A stretch of 38,754 nucleotides of DNA from JBOFOR01 sp051654865. GTDB lineage: Bacteria > Bacillota > Clostridia > Peptostreptococcales > Peptostreptococcaceae. Under the pieces are notes generated by a model, which searched no databases, was not told the DNA's origin, and saw nothing but the letters and a program-made list of their open reading frames with translations. Position 1 is the first letter of the stretch; each line of letters begins with the position of its first letter. Position numbers and translations under genes: made by a program. The DNA is taken from positions 1-38,754 of the forward strand of contig JBOFYV010000110.1 of NCBI GenBank assembly GCA_051654865.1, read 5' to 3'. Below are positions 1-7,687 of the stretch, one piece after another.

Positions 1-2040
1 TTAGAAAAAGATAAGGAAGCTTTGGACAGCTATATAAAAGAATATATAAATCCAAGGCTAAAAGTATTTAAAGATATAGAAGAAAAATTAAGTTACTTAG
101 TTAATAATAGCTATTATTCTAAAGAAGTAATAGATAAATATAAATCAGAGTTTATAAATAAATTATACAACCATATAAAAGAGTTTGATTTTAAGTTTCA
201 ATCATATATGAGTGCAAATAAATTTTATCAAAACTACGCACTAAAAAGTAATGATGGGAAAGAAATACTAGAAAGCTATAATGATAAAGTTCTTATAGTT
301 TCTTTAGCATTAGCAGATGGAAATGAAGAATTGGCAGTTAAACTAGCAGAAAAATTAGTAAAACAAGAGTTCCAACCAGCTACACCAACGTTTTTAAATG
401 CAGGAAGAGAAAGAGCTGGAGAAATGGTATCTTGTTTTCTTTTATCAGTAGAAGATAGTACAGAAGGAATATCATATGCAGTAGCATCATCTAATCATTT
501 ATCTAAAATTGGTGGTGGAGTAGCATTAAATCTAACCAAGCTTAGAGCAGCAGGAGAAGCAATAAAAGACATTGAAGGAGTAGCGGGTGGAGTGATTGGC
601 GTGGCAAAAATGTTAGAACAGTCATTTAGCTACTTTAATCAAATGGGAGCAAGGCAAGGTTCGGGTGCAGTATACTTATCAGTTTTTCATCCTGACTTTG
701 AAAATTTCTTAGATACTAAAAAAATAAATGCAGATGAAAAAATTAGACTAGCTAACTTATCACTAGGAGCTATAGTACCTGATAAATTTATGGAAATAGC
801 AGAGAAGAATGAAATTGGATATGCGTTTTATCCACATTCAGTATATAAAAAGTATGGAGTTCATTTAGATGAAATAAATATGGACGAATGGTACTTTAAA
901 TTAGCTGAAGATAAAGATATAAAAAAGAAAGAAATTAACCCTAGAACTTTATTAACAAAAATAGCACAAATGCAACAAGAAAGTGGATACCCTTATGTCT
1001 TATTTATAGATACAGCAAACAAAGAACATACATTAAAGGACATAGGAAATATTAAAATGTCTAATTTATGTTGTGAAATTCTACAGTATCAAACGCCATC
1101 TCAAATAGAAGGGTATGATGGTATAAATAACTGGGGACAAGATATAAGCTGTAATTTAGGGTCGCTAAATATTGCTAATGTTATGGATAATAAAGATATA
1201 GAAAATACAGTAGATACCGCAATTAGAGCACTTTCTTTTGTTTCGGATAAAACGAATATAAAAGAAGTACCTACAGTTAAAAATGGGAATGAAAAATCTC
1301 ACTCAATAGGACTAGGGGCAATGAATTTACATGGGTATTTAGTAAGAGAAGACATACTATACACATCAGAAGAAGCTATAGAGTTTTGTAATGTATTCTT
1401 CGCTATGATTAGATACTACGCAATTAAAACATCTATGAAGCTAGCTATAGAAAAAAATAAAGCCTTTGATGGATTTGAAAAGTCAGAGTATGCTAAGGGA
1501 ATAGAAAGTAGTGTATTATCAAAATATTATACAGAATCATATTTACCAAAATGTGAGAAGGTAAAAAGTTTGTTTAAAGGAGTATATATACCTACAAATA
1601 AGGACTGGTCTAAACTATTAGATGAAGTAAAAGAAAATGGTATATATAATGCATATTTAACAGCGATAGCACCAACTCAAAGTATTAGTTATGTTCAAAA
1701 TGCAACATCGAGTATAATGCCAATAACAGAAGTAGTAGAAGTTAGAACTTATGGAGATTCAACTACAATATACCCAATGCCATTTTTAACTAACGAAAAT
1801 ATGTTATACTACCAATCTGCCTATAGGATGGATATGAGAAAAGTAATAGACATAGTTGCAACAGTACAACAACATGTAGATCAAGGTATATCAACTACTT
1901 TATTTGTAACAGATGATAAAACAACTAGAGATATAGCTAGATACTATATTTATGCATACAAAAAGGGCGTAAAAAGTTTATATTATACAAGGACAAAACT
2001 TACTAGAGAAGATAATGAATGTTTAGTATGTTCAGTGTAG
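1..2040 (+). CDS. nrdE: Class Ib ribonucleoside-diphosphate reductase alpha subunit (5'-truncated by window edge)
   Basis: Catalytic large subunit that reduces ribonucleoside diphosphates to deoxyribonucleotides, working with NrdF. The frame is open from base 1. Remembered NrdE proteins align through the first codons (KDKEA...YINP), so the TTG at 22 is internal and about 25 N-terminal residues lie upstream. Visible motifs, counted from the TTG: Cys138 in MVSCFLL and the Cys of DISCNLGSLN form the redox pair; SNLCCEI holds the thiyl-radical Cys with its Asn and Glu; SLYYTRT near the C-terminus is the radical-transfer Tyr pair; the tail CLVCSV is the CxxC reduced by thioredoxin or NrdH. nrdF starts 12 bp downstream, so the two are co-transcribed. 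nrdI is not in the window and may lie upstream. No ATP-cone is visible, as expected for class Ib. Confidence 0.95.
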   Translation, partial: LEKDKEALDSYIKEYINPRLKVFKDIEEKLSYLVNNSYYSKEVIDKYKSEFINKLYNHIKEFDFKFQSYMSANKFYQNYALKSNDGKEILESYNDKVLIVSLALADGNEELAVKLAEKLVKQEFQPATPTFLNAGRERAGEMVSCFLLSVEDSTEGISYAVASSNHLSKIGGGVALNLTKLRAAGEAIKDIEGVAGGVIGVAKMLEQSFSYFNQMGARQGSGAVYLSVFHPDFENFLDTKKINADEKIRLANLSLGAIVPDKFMEIAEKNEIGYAFYPHSVYKKYGVHLDEINMDEWYFKLAEDKDIKKKEINPRTLLTKIAQMQQESGYPYVLFIDTANKEHTLKDIGNIKMSNLCCEILQYQTPSQIEGYDGINNWGQDISCNLGSLNIANVMDNKDIENTVDTAIRALSFVSDKTNIKEVPTVKNGNEKSHSIGLGAMNLHGYLVREDILYTSEEAIEFCNVFFAMIRYYAIKTSMKLAIEKNKAFDGFEKSEYAKGIESSVLSKYYTESYLPKCEKVKSLFKGVYIPTNKDWSKLLDEVKENGIYNAYLTAIAPTQSISYVQNATSSIMPITEVVEVRTYGDSTTIYPMPFLTNENMLYYQSAYRMDMRKVIDIVATVQQHVDQGISTTLFVTDDKTTRDIARYYIYAYKKGVKSLYYTRTKLTREDNECLVCSV

Positions 2041-2052
2041 GAGGAGTAGGAT

Positions 2053-3024
2053 ATGACATTTAAATTAAATAAAATACACAAAGCAGTAAATTGGAATAAG
2101 GAAGATGATAATTTTACACAAGCATTCTGGGAACAAAATGTAAAACAATTTTGGTTGCCAGAAGAAATATCTGTATCGAAAGATATTAAGGTATGGAGTG
2201 AATTAAGTGATAAAGAAAGAGAGTTATACAAAAAAGTATTGGCAGGTTTAACGTTATTAGATACTAAACAGGGGAATGAAGGTATACCATCAATGATGTC
2301 TTTAACAGACAACTTCCAAAGAAAAGCTGTACTTTCATTTATGGGAACTATGGAAGAAATTCATGCAAAAAGTTACTCTTCTATATTTATGACACTGCTT
2401 TCAAATCAAGAAATAGATGAGTTATTTGAATGGATAGAAGAAGAGCCAACATTACAGAAAAAGGCTGAACTAGTGTTAGCTCAATATGAAAATACTACAG
2501 ATTCAAAAAGTTTATATTTATCGATGGTTACAAGTGTATTTTTAGAGAGTTTCTTATTCTACTCAGGGTTCTTTTATCCTCTATACTTAGCAGGTCAAGG
2601 AAAAATGGTTGCTAGTGGAGAAATAATATCTCTTATACTTAGAGATGAGTCATTACATGGTAAATATATTGGACTTTTAGCTCAAGAAATATATAACTCA
2701 TTTGATAATAATGTGAAATTAGAACTTAAAAATAAGATGTACAGTATATTAGCAAGTCTTATGGATAATGAAATAAATTATACAAGAAGTATATATGATG
2801 GAAGTGGGCTAGAAGAAGAAGTAATAAAGTTCTTACAGTATAATGCAAATACAGCACTTGAAAATCTTGGATTTGAGCATTTTTATAATACTAAAGAAAT
2901 AAATCCAATAGTATTGAATGGACTAAGTACTGAAACAAAAACTCATGACTTTTTCTCAACTAAAGGCAATGGATATCAAAAAGGTGTTTATGAAGAATTA
3001 CAAGATGAAGACTTTATAATTTAA
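2053..3024 (+). CDS. nrdF: Class Ib ribonucleoside-diphosphate reductase beta subunit
   Basis: Small, radical-generating subunit that supplies the tyrosyl radical to NrdE. The protein has 323 residues, normal for NrdF. All metal ligands of the dimanganese/diiron site can be placed: Asp70 (LLDTKQG), Glu101 and His104 (EEIHAKSY), Glu165 (FLESFLF), Glu199 and His202 (RDESLHG). The radical Tyr is Tyr108 in HAKSYSS. GGAGGAGTAGG lies just ahead of the ATG. An intrinsic terminator follows the stop, closing an nrdEF transcript. Confidence 0.96.
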   Translation: MTFKLNKIHKAVNWNKEDDNFTQAFWEQNVKQFWLPEEISVSKDIKVWSELSDKERELYKKVLAGLTLLDTKQGNEGIPSMMSLTDNFQRKAVLSFMGTMEEIHAKSYSSIFMTLLSNQEIDELFEWIEEEPTLQKKAELVLAQYENTTDSKSLYLSMVTSVFLESFLFYSGFFYPLYLAGQGKMVASGEIISLILRDESLHGKYIGLLAQEIYNSFDNNVKLELKNKMYSILASLMDNEINYTRSIYDGSGLEEEVIKFLQYNANTALENLGFEHFYNTKEINPIVLNGLSTETKTHDFFSTKGNGYQKGVYEELQDEDFII

Positions 3025-3032
3025 TATATAAC

Positions 3033-3059
3033 AAAAAAACTCCCTATTGGGAGTTTTTT
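3033..3059. terminator. Bidirectional intrinsic terminator between nrdF and the convergent flippase-like gene
   Basis: A CTCCC/GGGAG stem with a TATT loop is preceded by an A-run and followed by a T-run, so it can act on both strands. It sits between nrdF (+) and the gene ending at 3061 (-). Confidence 0.85.
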
Positions 3060-3060
3060 G

Positions 3061-4134
3061 TTATATATTAACTGATGGTTTATATGATTTTACAAAATAT
3101 GAATTTAGTTTAGATTTTATCTTGCTTTGATTTAAAATTGTAAAAAGTCCGCAACAAACTAATAAGAAATAATATACAAATACTCCATATAGAAGTACAG
3201 AGTATCCTAATAGTGTTTTAGGGAATACTCCTGCAAATATAGTGAAGAATGCAATCTCATTAGCACCCACATTTCCAGGCGTTGGCATAGAAGAAACTGC
3301 CATATATAGAAATACTTGTAATGATAAAATATAAAGGTACGAGCTACCAGTTAAATTAAGCGCTTTGCTTATACAGTAAGCGACACTAAAATATACAGTA
3401 AGTTGTACAAAGGTAAAAAATAAAGATTTGTTTAAAGTTTTCTTATCTTTTATAAATAACTTAACCGAATAATTGTATTCATCGATAAAGTTATATATAT
3501 CTTTCCTATTACTATCCAAAAACTGTAAGTACTTAAACCTAGTCAAAAGATTTAATATATTAGTTACTATATTTTTAGTTATTACAGGATTATAAACTAT
3601 AAAAAATCCAAAACTAAGCATAATAATATTCATCACCATACCTAATACAATAAATAAAAATACAGATTTTAATTGAGTTTGTAAAATATCTATATTAAAT
3701 ATCATTAAAATTGCACAGTATAAAGTTACAGTAACTTGAAAGACAATTGTTTTATTAACTACAACAGCACTACCTTTGCTTACAGGAACTTTAGATTTTG
3801 ATAATTCGTAAATTTGCATTGGCTGGCTTCCAGAAGCCATAGGTGTAACCAAATTATAGAATAATCCAATTATACCAATTTTGTAGCCAAGAGATTTTTT
3901 TGTACTTCCAGATATAGACTTAATTATTAAATTAGTAGTATGTCCTTCTAACGCAATATATAAAATCATTAACCCAAAGCCAAGAACAATGTATTTATAA
4001 TCAATAATTTTAATTACTTGAGACAATAAGTTAATATCTAACGAGTTAAAAACTAAATAAGTAGTCATAACTACTAGAGATATTAAAAATATGACTTGTA
4101 ATATATTTTTCTTAGTACTATTTATGTTTATCAT
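3061..4134 (-). CDS. Flippase-like / lysylphosphatidylglycerol synthase TM-domain family membrane protein
   Basis: Polytopic inner-membrane protein of 357 residues with about seven to eight hydrophobic helices, of the YbhN/UPF0104 type (the N-terminal flippase-like domain of MprF, here without the synthase domain). Recognisable are the GSQPMQIYELSK segment, typical of clostridial members, and TPGNVGANEIAFF, which corresponds to the PGG/N-G-xxE motif of the family. The role is probably lipid or lipid-linked substrate translocation; substrate unknown. The start is supported by AAGGGGG nine or so bases ahead of ATG at 4134. It is transcribed alone, divergent from nhaA. Confidence 0.8.
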   Translation of the reverse strand: MININSTKKNILQVIFLISLVVMTTYLVFNSLDINLLSQVIKIIDYKYIVLGFGLMILYIALEGHTTNLIIKSISGSTKKSLGYKIGIIGLFYNLVTPMASGSQPMQIYELSKSKVPVSKGSAVVVNKTIVFQVTVTLYCAILMIFNIDILQTQLKSVFLFIVLGMVMNIIMLSFGFFIVYNPVITKNIVTNILNLLTRFKYLQFLDSNRKDIYNFIDEYNYSVKLFIKDKKTLNKSLFFTFVQLTVYFSVAYCISKALNLTGSSYLYILSLQVFLYMAVSSMPTPGNVGANEIAFFTIFAGVFPKTLLGYSVLLYGVFVYYFLLVCCGLFTILNQSKIKSKLNSYFVKSYKPSVNI

Positions 4135-4242
4135 GAGTTACCCCCTTATGAAAATGCATTTAAAATAATTACATATATTAATACGAAATAAATATATGTA
4201 ATCTATCAAAATAGAAAAGTAATAAATGGTAATTATATTATA

Positions 4243-4302
4243 AATAAAAAATCTTAAGAAAAAATTAAATTAAAACTTAATTTTTTCTTAAGATTTTTTA
4301 TT
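4243..4302. repeat. Perfect 26-bp inverted repeat, 8-nt loop (terminator-like hairpin)
   Basis: Arms 4243-4268 and 4277-4302 are exact reverse complements, with the core AAAAAATCTTAAGAAAAAA and its mirror. It lies between two divergent genes, with about 110 bp to the flippase-like start and 380 bp to nhaA. The A/T-rich ends would give U-tracts on either strand. No gene ends here, so its target transcript is unknown. The rest of 4303-4580 is AT-rich with no ORF I can support. Confidence 0.7.
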
Positions 4303-4582
4303 TGTGAATACAAAACGATATTTAGAGCGTAATGTATTCAATTATATATCAAATTAGATTAAATGTATATATTCTATCATAAGTAATTTTTATACGTAAA
4401 TAATAGCATACGATATGATAAAAATCAAATATTTTGTACGCTTATCAAATGAATTATAAAAAAATAAAATAGAATTAAGTTTGTATTTATATGTAAAATG
4501 TACTATGTTTATACTTTATATTTCGATGTTATGTGTATGAATATAATAAAATATTAAATAAAATTCAAAATACTAATATTTT

Positions 4583-4611
4583 TTGTATTGAAAAATTTGA
4601 CAATTTAAAAT
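4583..4611 (+). promoter_or_regulatory. Probable nhaA promoter
   Basis: TTGTAT (4583-4588) and TAAAAT (4606-4611) are separated by 17 bp. An alternative pair, TTGAAA at 4588 with TAATAG at 4611, overlaps it. The choice between them is uncertain. Confidence 0.45.
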
Positions 4612-4625
4612 AATAGGAGTAAAAT

Positions 4626-4671
4626 CTCTCAATGATATATTAAGGTACTATTAGGAAAGTAATAGGGAGAG
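4626..4671 (+). promoter_or_regulatory. Structured nhaA leader that can occlude the ribosome-binding site
   Basis: CTCTC (4626-4630) can pair with GAGAG (4667-4671), which is part of the GGGAGAGGGG ribosome site of nhaA. A nested hairpin CTATTA-GGAAAG-TAATAG (4648-4665) is perfect. A leader that hides the ribosome site fits translational control of a cation antiporter. nhaA-linked Li+ riboswitch classes (nhaA-I, nhaA-II) are known, but I cannot match this sequence to either consensus by eye. Confidence 0.45.
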
Positions 4672-4681
4672 GGGAATTTAT

Positions 4682-5894
4682 ATGAAAAATAGTTTTAAAA
4701 AAATAATCAAGTCAGAGGTGTTTACCAGGCGTATTGCTCATAGTTTCAACAATTATATCATTAATAATTGCGAATAGTAATTACGGAGAGGTTTACCATA
4801 AGCTTTTAAATAGTATAAACATAATAGGGCATTTTAATATACATATGTTAATAAATGATTTCTTAATGGCAATATTTTTTCTATATGTAGGACTTGAAAT
4901 AAAACATGAGATATTGTATGGAAATTTATCGAGCTTTAAGAAAGCATCATTTCCAATAATAGCAGCTGTTGGTGGTGTATTGGTACCGGCTATTATATAT
5001 TTAGTGGTTAATTCAAATACTAAGTTTTCAAATGGAATAGGAGTTCCTATCTCAACAGATATTGCTTTTGCAGTAGGAATATTTATGATATTGAAAAATA
5101 AGTTAAATCCATTACTTAAGATATTTCTATTATCATTAGCTGTTGTAGATGATTTAATATCTATTTTAGTTATAGGTATTTTATATTCTTCAGGTATTAA
5201 AGTAGAATTTTTATTATTATCAGCTATTACATTTGGAATATTACTTACTATGAATAGAAAAAAAGTAGGAAATGTACTTCCTTATATGGTAGTAGGTTTG
5301 TTATTATGGTTCTTTGTGTACAGTAGTGGTGTACATGCTACTATAAGTGGAGTATTAGTTGCAATATCTATACCATCAAGTAAATTTATAAATTCGCAAG
5401 AATCAATGTTAAACCTATTAGAACATAAATTATCTCCTTTATGCAATTTGATAATACTTCCTTTATTTGCATTAGTTAATACGGCAATAAATTTAAATAT
5501 GAATATAGATTATACATCGGCTACAACTTTAATCCAGGGTATAATGATAGGGTTAGTAGTAGGTAAACCATTAGGAATAATGTTATTCACGTGGATAGGA
5601 ACAAAATTACATATTACTGAAAAGCCAGATGGAGTAGATTGGTTATCGGTATTTTGTGTTTCGCTATTAGCAGGTATAGGATTTACAATGTCTATATTTG
5701 TGGCTGAGATAGCATTTGAAAGTAATGTAGATATTGTTAATATATCAAAAGTATCTATATTATCAGCATCAGTAATTTCTATATTCTTAACTTATATTAT
5801 AGTAAATGTAAGTTATAGCATAAGAGGTAGATATCAAAGATCTACTGATGGTAAAAGGTATAAAAAAGGAATATTTTATAACGTAGAAATTTAA
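4682..5894 (+). CDS. nhaA: Na+/H+ antiporter NhaA, apparent +1 frameshift near codon 15
   Basis: Inner-membrane antiporter exchanging internal Na+ (or Li+) for protons. Essential residues are present: Asp of ISTDIAFAVG (codon 5058) and the Asp pair of AVVDDLISI (about 5148-5153), with VGKPLGI and GIGFTMSIF further on. The well-placed ATG at 4682, behind GGGAGAGGGG, reads MKNSFKKIIKSEVFT, which matches an NhaA N-terminus. It then goes out of frame at about 4724-4730 and stops after 31 codons. The body of the protein is in the +1 frame, where GVLLIVSTII continues the homology exactly. Deleting one base of ACCAGG restores a 403-residue protein, close to the usual 390. The intact frame alone could begin only at TTG 4734 (386 residues), which has no ribosome site and lacks part of helix 1. 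This could be a real mutation, a sequence error or recoding. Confidence 0.8.
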
Positions 5895-5933
5895 AATAGC
5901 TAACATCCATATTAAAATAAATCATAGAAAACG

Positions 5934-5981
5934 CATAATAAAAACTATATTGCTAAATTAGGCAATATAGTTTTTATTATG
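5934..5981. terminator. Bidirectional intrinsic terminator between nhaA and the DAACS symporter
   Basis: A perfect 20-bp inverted repeat (5934-5953 and 5962-5981) has an 8-nt loop and A/T tracts at both ends, between two converging genes. Confidence 0.88.
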
Positions 5982-5990
5982 TAAAAATAT

Positions 5991-7343
5991 TTATCTATTA
6001 TAAATTTCTTCATTTAAGTTATTTTCTGACTTAGATACATAGACTGCAGTTGCTGCATCACCTACAACATTAAGTGAAGTAACAAGCATTTCTATTGGTC
6101 TATTTATAGCAAGTATTAATGAATATGCAAGTACTGCAGCATCATTGTTGTATCCCATACCTGTTAAAACAGTGAATAGTATTATTGCGCCAGCACCAGG
6201 TGCAGCAGGTGTACCTATTGAAGCTATCAAAGCAAGTAAAGCTATTATTATTATGTTTGGTACAGTTACATCGTATCCGGCACTAGCAGCTATAAATATT
6301 GCTGCGATAACTTGCATTATAGCAGTTCCATTCATATTTATAGTCATACCTAGTGGTAATGTGAATGATGCTATTTCTTTGTTTACTCCTAATTCTTCAA
6401 CAACAGTTTTAGTATTTAAAGGTAATGTTGCTGCAGATGAAGATGTAGAAAATCCAAATAATGCAACCTTACTTATTTTTTTCACAAATATTAATGGATT
6501 TAAACCAGTAGTAAAGTATATGAATAGAGCATAACCAACTGTTAAGAATGCCATTAATGCTAGTGTAGCTACAATTACATATGCAAGAGCTGGCTTTAAG
6601 TGTTCAACTCCATATATTGCAAATGTTCTTGTGATTAAAACGAATATTGCAATTGGTCCAAATTTAGTTATTACAAACGATAAGAAAGTAGTTATTATCT
6701 TGTTTATATCTTGTAACAAATTCTTTAATACTAAAATTTCATCACCTAGAGTGTTTATACATATTCCAGTTACACTAGCTAAGAATACTATAGATAAAAC
6801 ACGTCCGTTATCACTAAATACAGAAGTTATGTTATTCGGTATAGCTTGTACAAATACTAGTAAAGGATTGCTTCCGACACTACCTTCACTAGAAGCTATA
6901 TCATTTATACTTACATTGAATAAACCTAATTTATAAGCAGTCATTCCGAATATTCCAGCAAGTACCAATGCAAATATTGATGCACCTAAAAATCCTAAAA
7001 TTGTTTTATAAGATATACGACCTAATTTTCTAGTATCACTTATATTACACATTGCAAGTGTTATAGATGTAAATACCATAGGAACTATTACTAATTGTAA
7101 TGAATTGATAAATAGTTGACCAACTATATAAAAGATTCCGATTGCTCCATTTCCTTCAGGTTTACTGATATCTTGGAATAATAAGTTATTTATTGTATTC
7201 CAAGTATTTACATTTCCGTTTGAAAGTAGATTTTCTCTTAAGAAAATAAATGATATACCTGCAGCTAATCCTAATGTTAGTGCAATTGCCATTTTGATAG
7301 CTAAATTATTGGCATTGTTTTTAGAAATTTGAGTTTTGTTCAT
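5991..7343 (-). CDS. Dicarboxylate/amino acid:cation symporter (DAACS family), PyrR-linked
   Basis: Sodium- or proton-coupled secondary transporter of 450 residues. DAACS hallmarks are clear: FSTSSSAATLPLNTK (HP1 serine-rich tip), LPLGMTINMNGTAIM (TM7, NMNGT in place of NMDGT), and TPAAPGAGAIILF (HP2). In TM8 the archaeal GltPh pattern D390..D394..R397T..N401..D405 reads here as N..E418..Val421-T..N425..D429. The Arg that binds the substrate side-chain carboxylate is therefore Val, so aspartate or glutamate may not be the substrate. The start is ATG 7343 behind GGAGG; the frame stays open upstream through 7433, but that part overlaps the leader hairpin and has no ribosome site. The leader carries a PyrR-type attenuator, suggesting a substrate tied to pyrimidine supply, such as orotate or another precursor (inference). 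Confidence 0.88.
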   Translation of the reverse strand: MNKTQISKNNANNLAIKMAIALTLGLAAGISFIFLRENLLSNGNVNTWNTINNLLFQDISKPEGNGAIGIFYIVGQLFINSLQLVIVPMVFTSITLAMCNISDTRKLGRISYKTILGFLGASIFALVLAGIFGMTAYKLGLFNVSINDIASSEGSVGSNPLLVFVQAIPNNITSVFSDNGRVLSIVFLASVTGICINTLGDEILVLKNLLQDINKIITTFLSFVITKFGPIAIFVLITRTFAIYGVEHLKPALAYVIVATLALMAFLTVGYALFIYFTTGLNPLIFVKKISKVALFGFSTSSSAATLPLNTKTVVEELGVNKEIASFTLPLGMTINMNGTAIMQVIAAIFIAASAGYDVTVPNIIIIALLALIASIGTPAAPGAGAIILFTVLTGMGYNNDAAVLAYSLILAINRPIEMLVTSLNVVGDAATAVYVSKSENNLNEEIYNR

Positions 7344-7376
7344 TAGTATCCTCCATAAATTGTTTGTTTTAGGACA

Positions 7377-7470
7377 CCAAAAAAGCCTTAATACCATCAA
7401 GATATTAAGGCTAAATACACTTATTCCGTACATTTCCTTATTAGTCTCACGGGACTATCTTAAAGGTATC
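7377..7470 (-). promoter_or_regulatory. PyrR-type attenuator: binding loop plus intrinsic terminator
   Basis: On the minus strand the leader contains AGTCCCGTGAGACT (7443-7456), fitting the PyrR consensus AGUCCNGNGAGRCU. It sits at the tip of a stem closed by ATAGTC/GACTAAT and CCTT/AAGG with internal bulges, as in known PyrR anti-antiterminators. Downstream is a terminator stem AGCCTTAATA/TATTAAGGCT (7384-7412) followed by T6. It ends about 35 nt ahead of the symporter ribosome site. PyrR bound to UMP would stabilise the loop and permit termination, so expression should rise when uridine nucleotides are low. Confidence 0.75.
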
Positions 7471-7482
7471 CTATTAATTCTT

Positions 7483-7511
7483 AATATACCTTATGGAAAA
7501 ATGAGTGTCAA
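7483..7511 (-). promoter_or_regulatory. Promoter of the PyrR-leader/symporter transcript
   Basis: On the minus strand there is a consensus TTGACA (7506-7511), 17 bp, then TATATT (7483-7488). It lies immediately upstream of the PyrR loop. Confidence 0.75.
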
Positions 7512-7687
7512 CAAGATTTTACAAAATACTACAAAATAAAATTTAAATAATAGGAAAACTGAAAGAAATGATTTTAGTGTGAAATGTTTATGATAATATT
7601 AATATAAAAAGAAGGTGATTGCTATATAATATAGAAGTCAATATTAATAGCAAATCAGAAAGTTGCAAGTAATGGAGGTATAATAAC

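Noticed and set aside
22..24. TTG at 22 as the nrdE start
   Set aside because: The frame is open to base 1 and the codons before it already match the NrdE N-terminal region, so the gene starts outside the window.
1983..2312. Antisense ORF across the nrdE/nrdF junction
   Set aside because: Shadow of two well-supported genes; no ribosome site or recognisable domain. The same holds for the other opposite-strand ORFs inside real genes.
7344..7433. N-terminal extension of the DAACS symporter to 7433
   Set aside because: It would start inside the leader terminator region; ATG 7343 has a proper GGAGG and matches family length.
7336..7539. 67-codon plus-strand ORF over the symporter leader
   Set aside because: It is antisense to the PyrR attenuator and the promoter and has no ribosome site.
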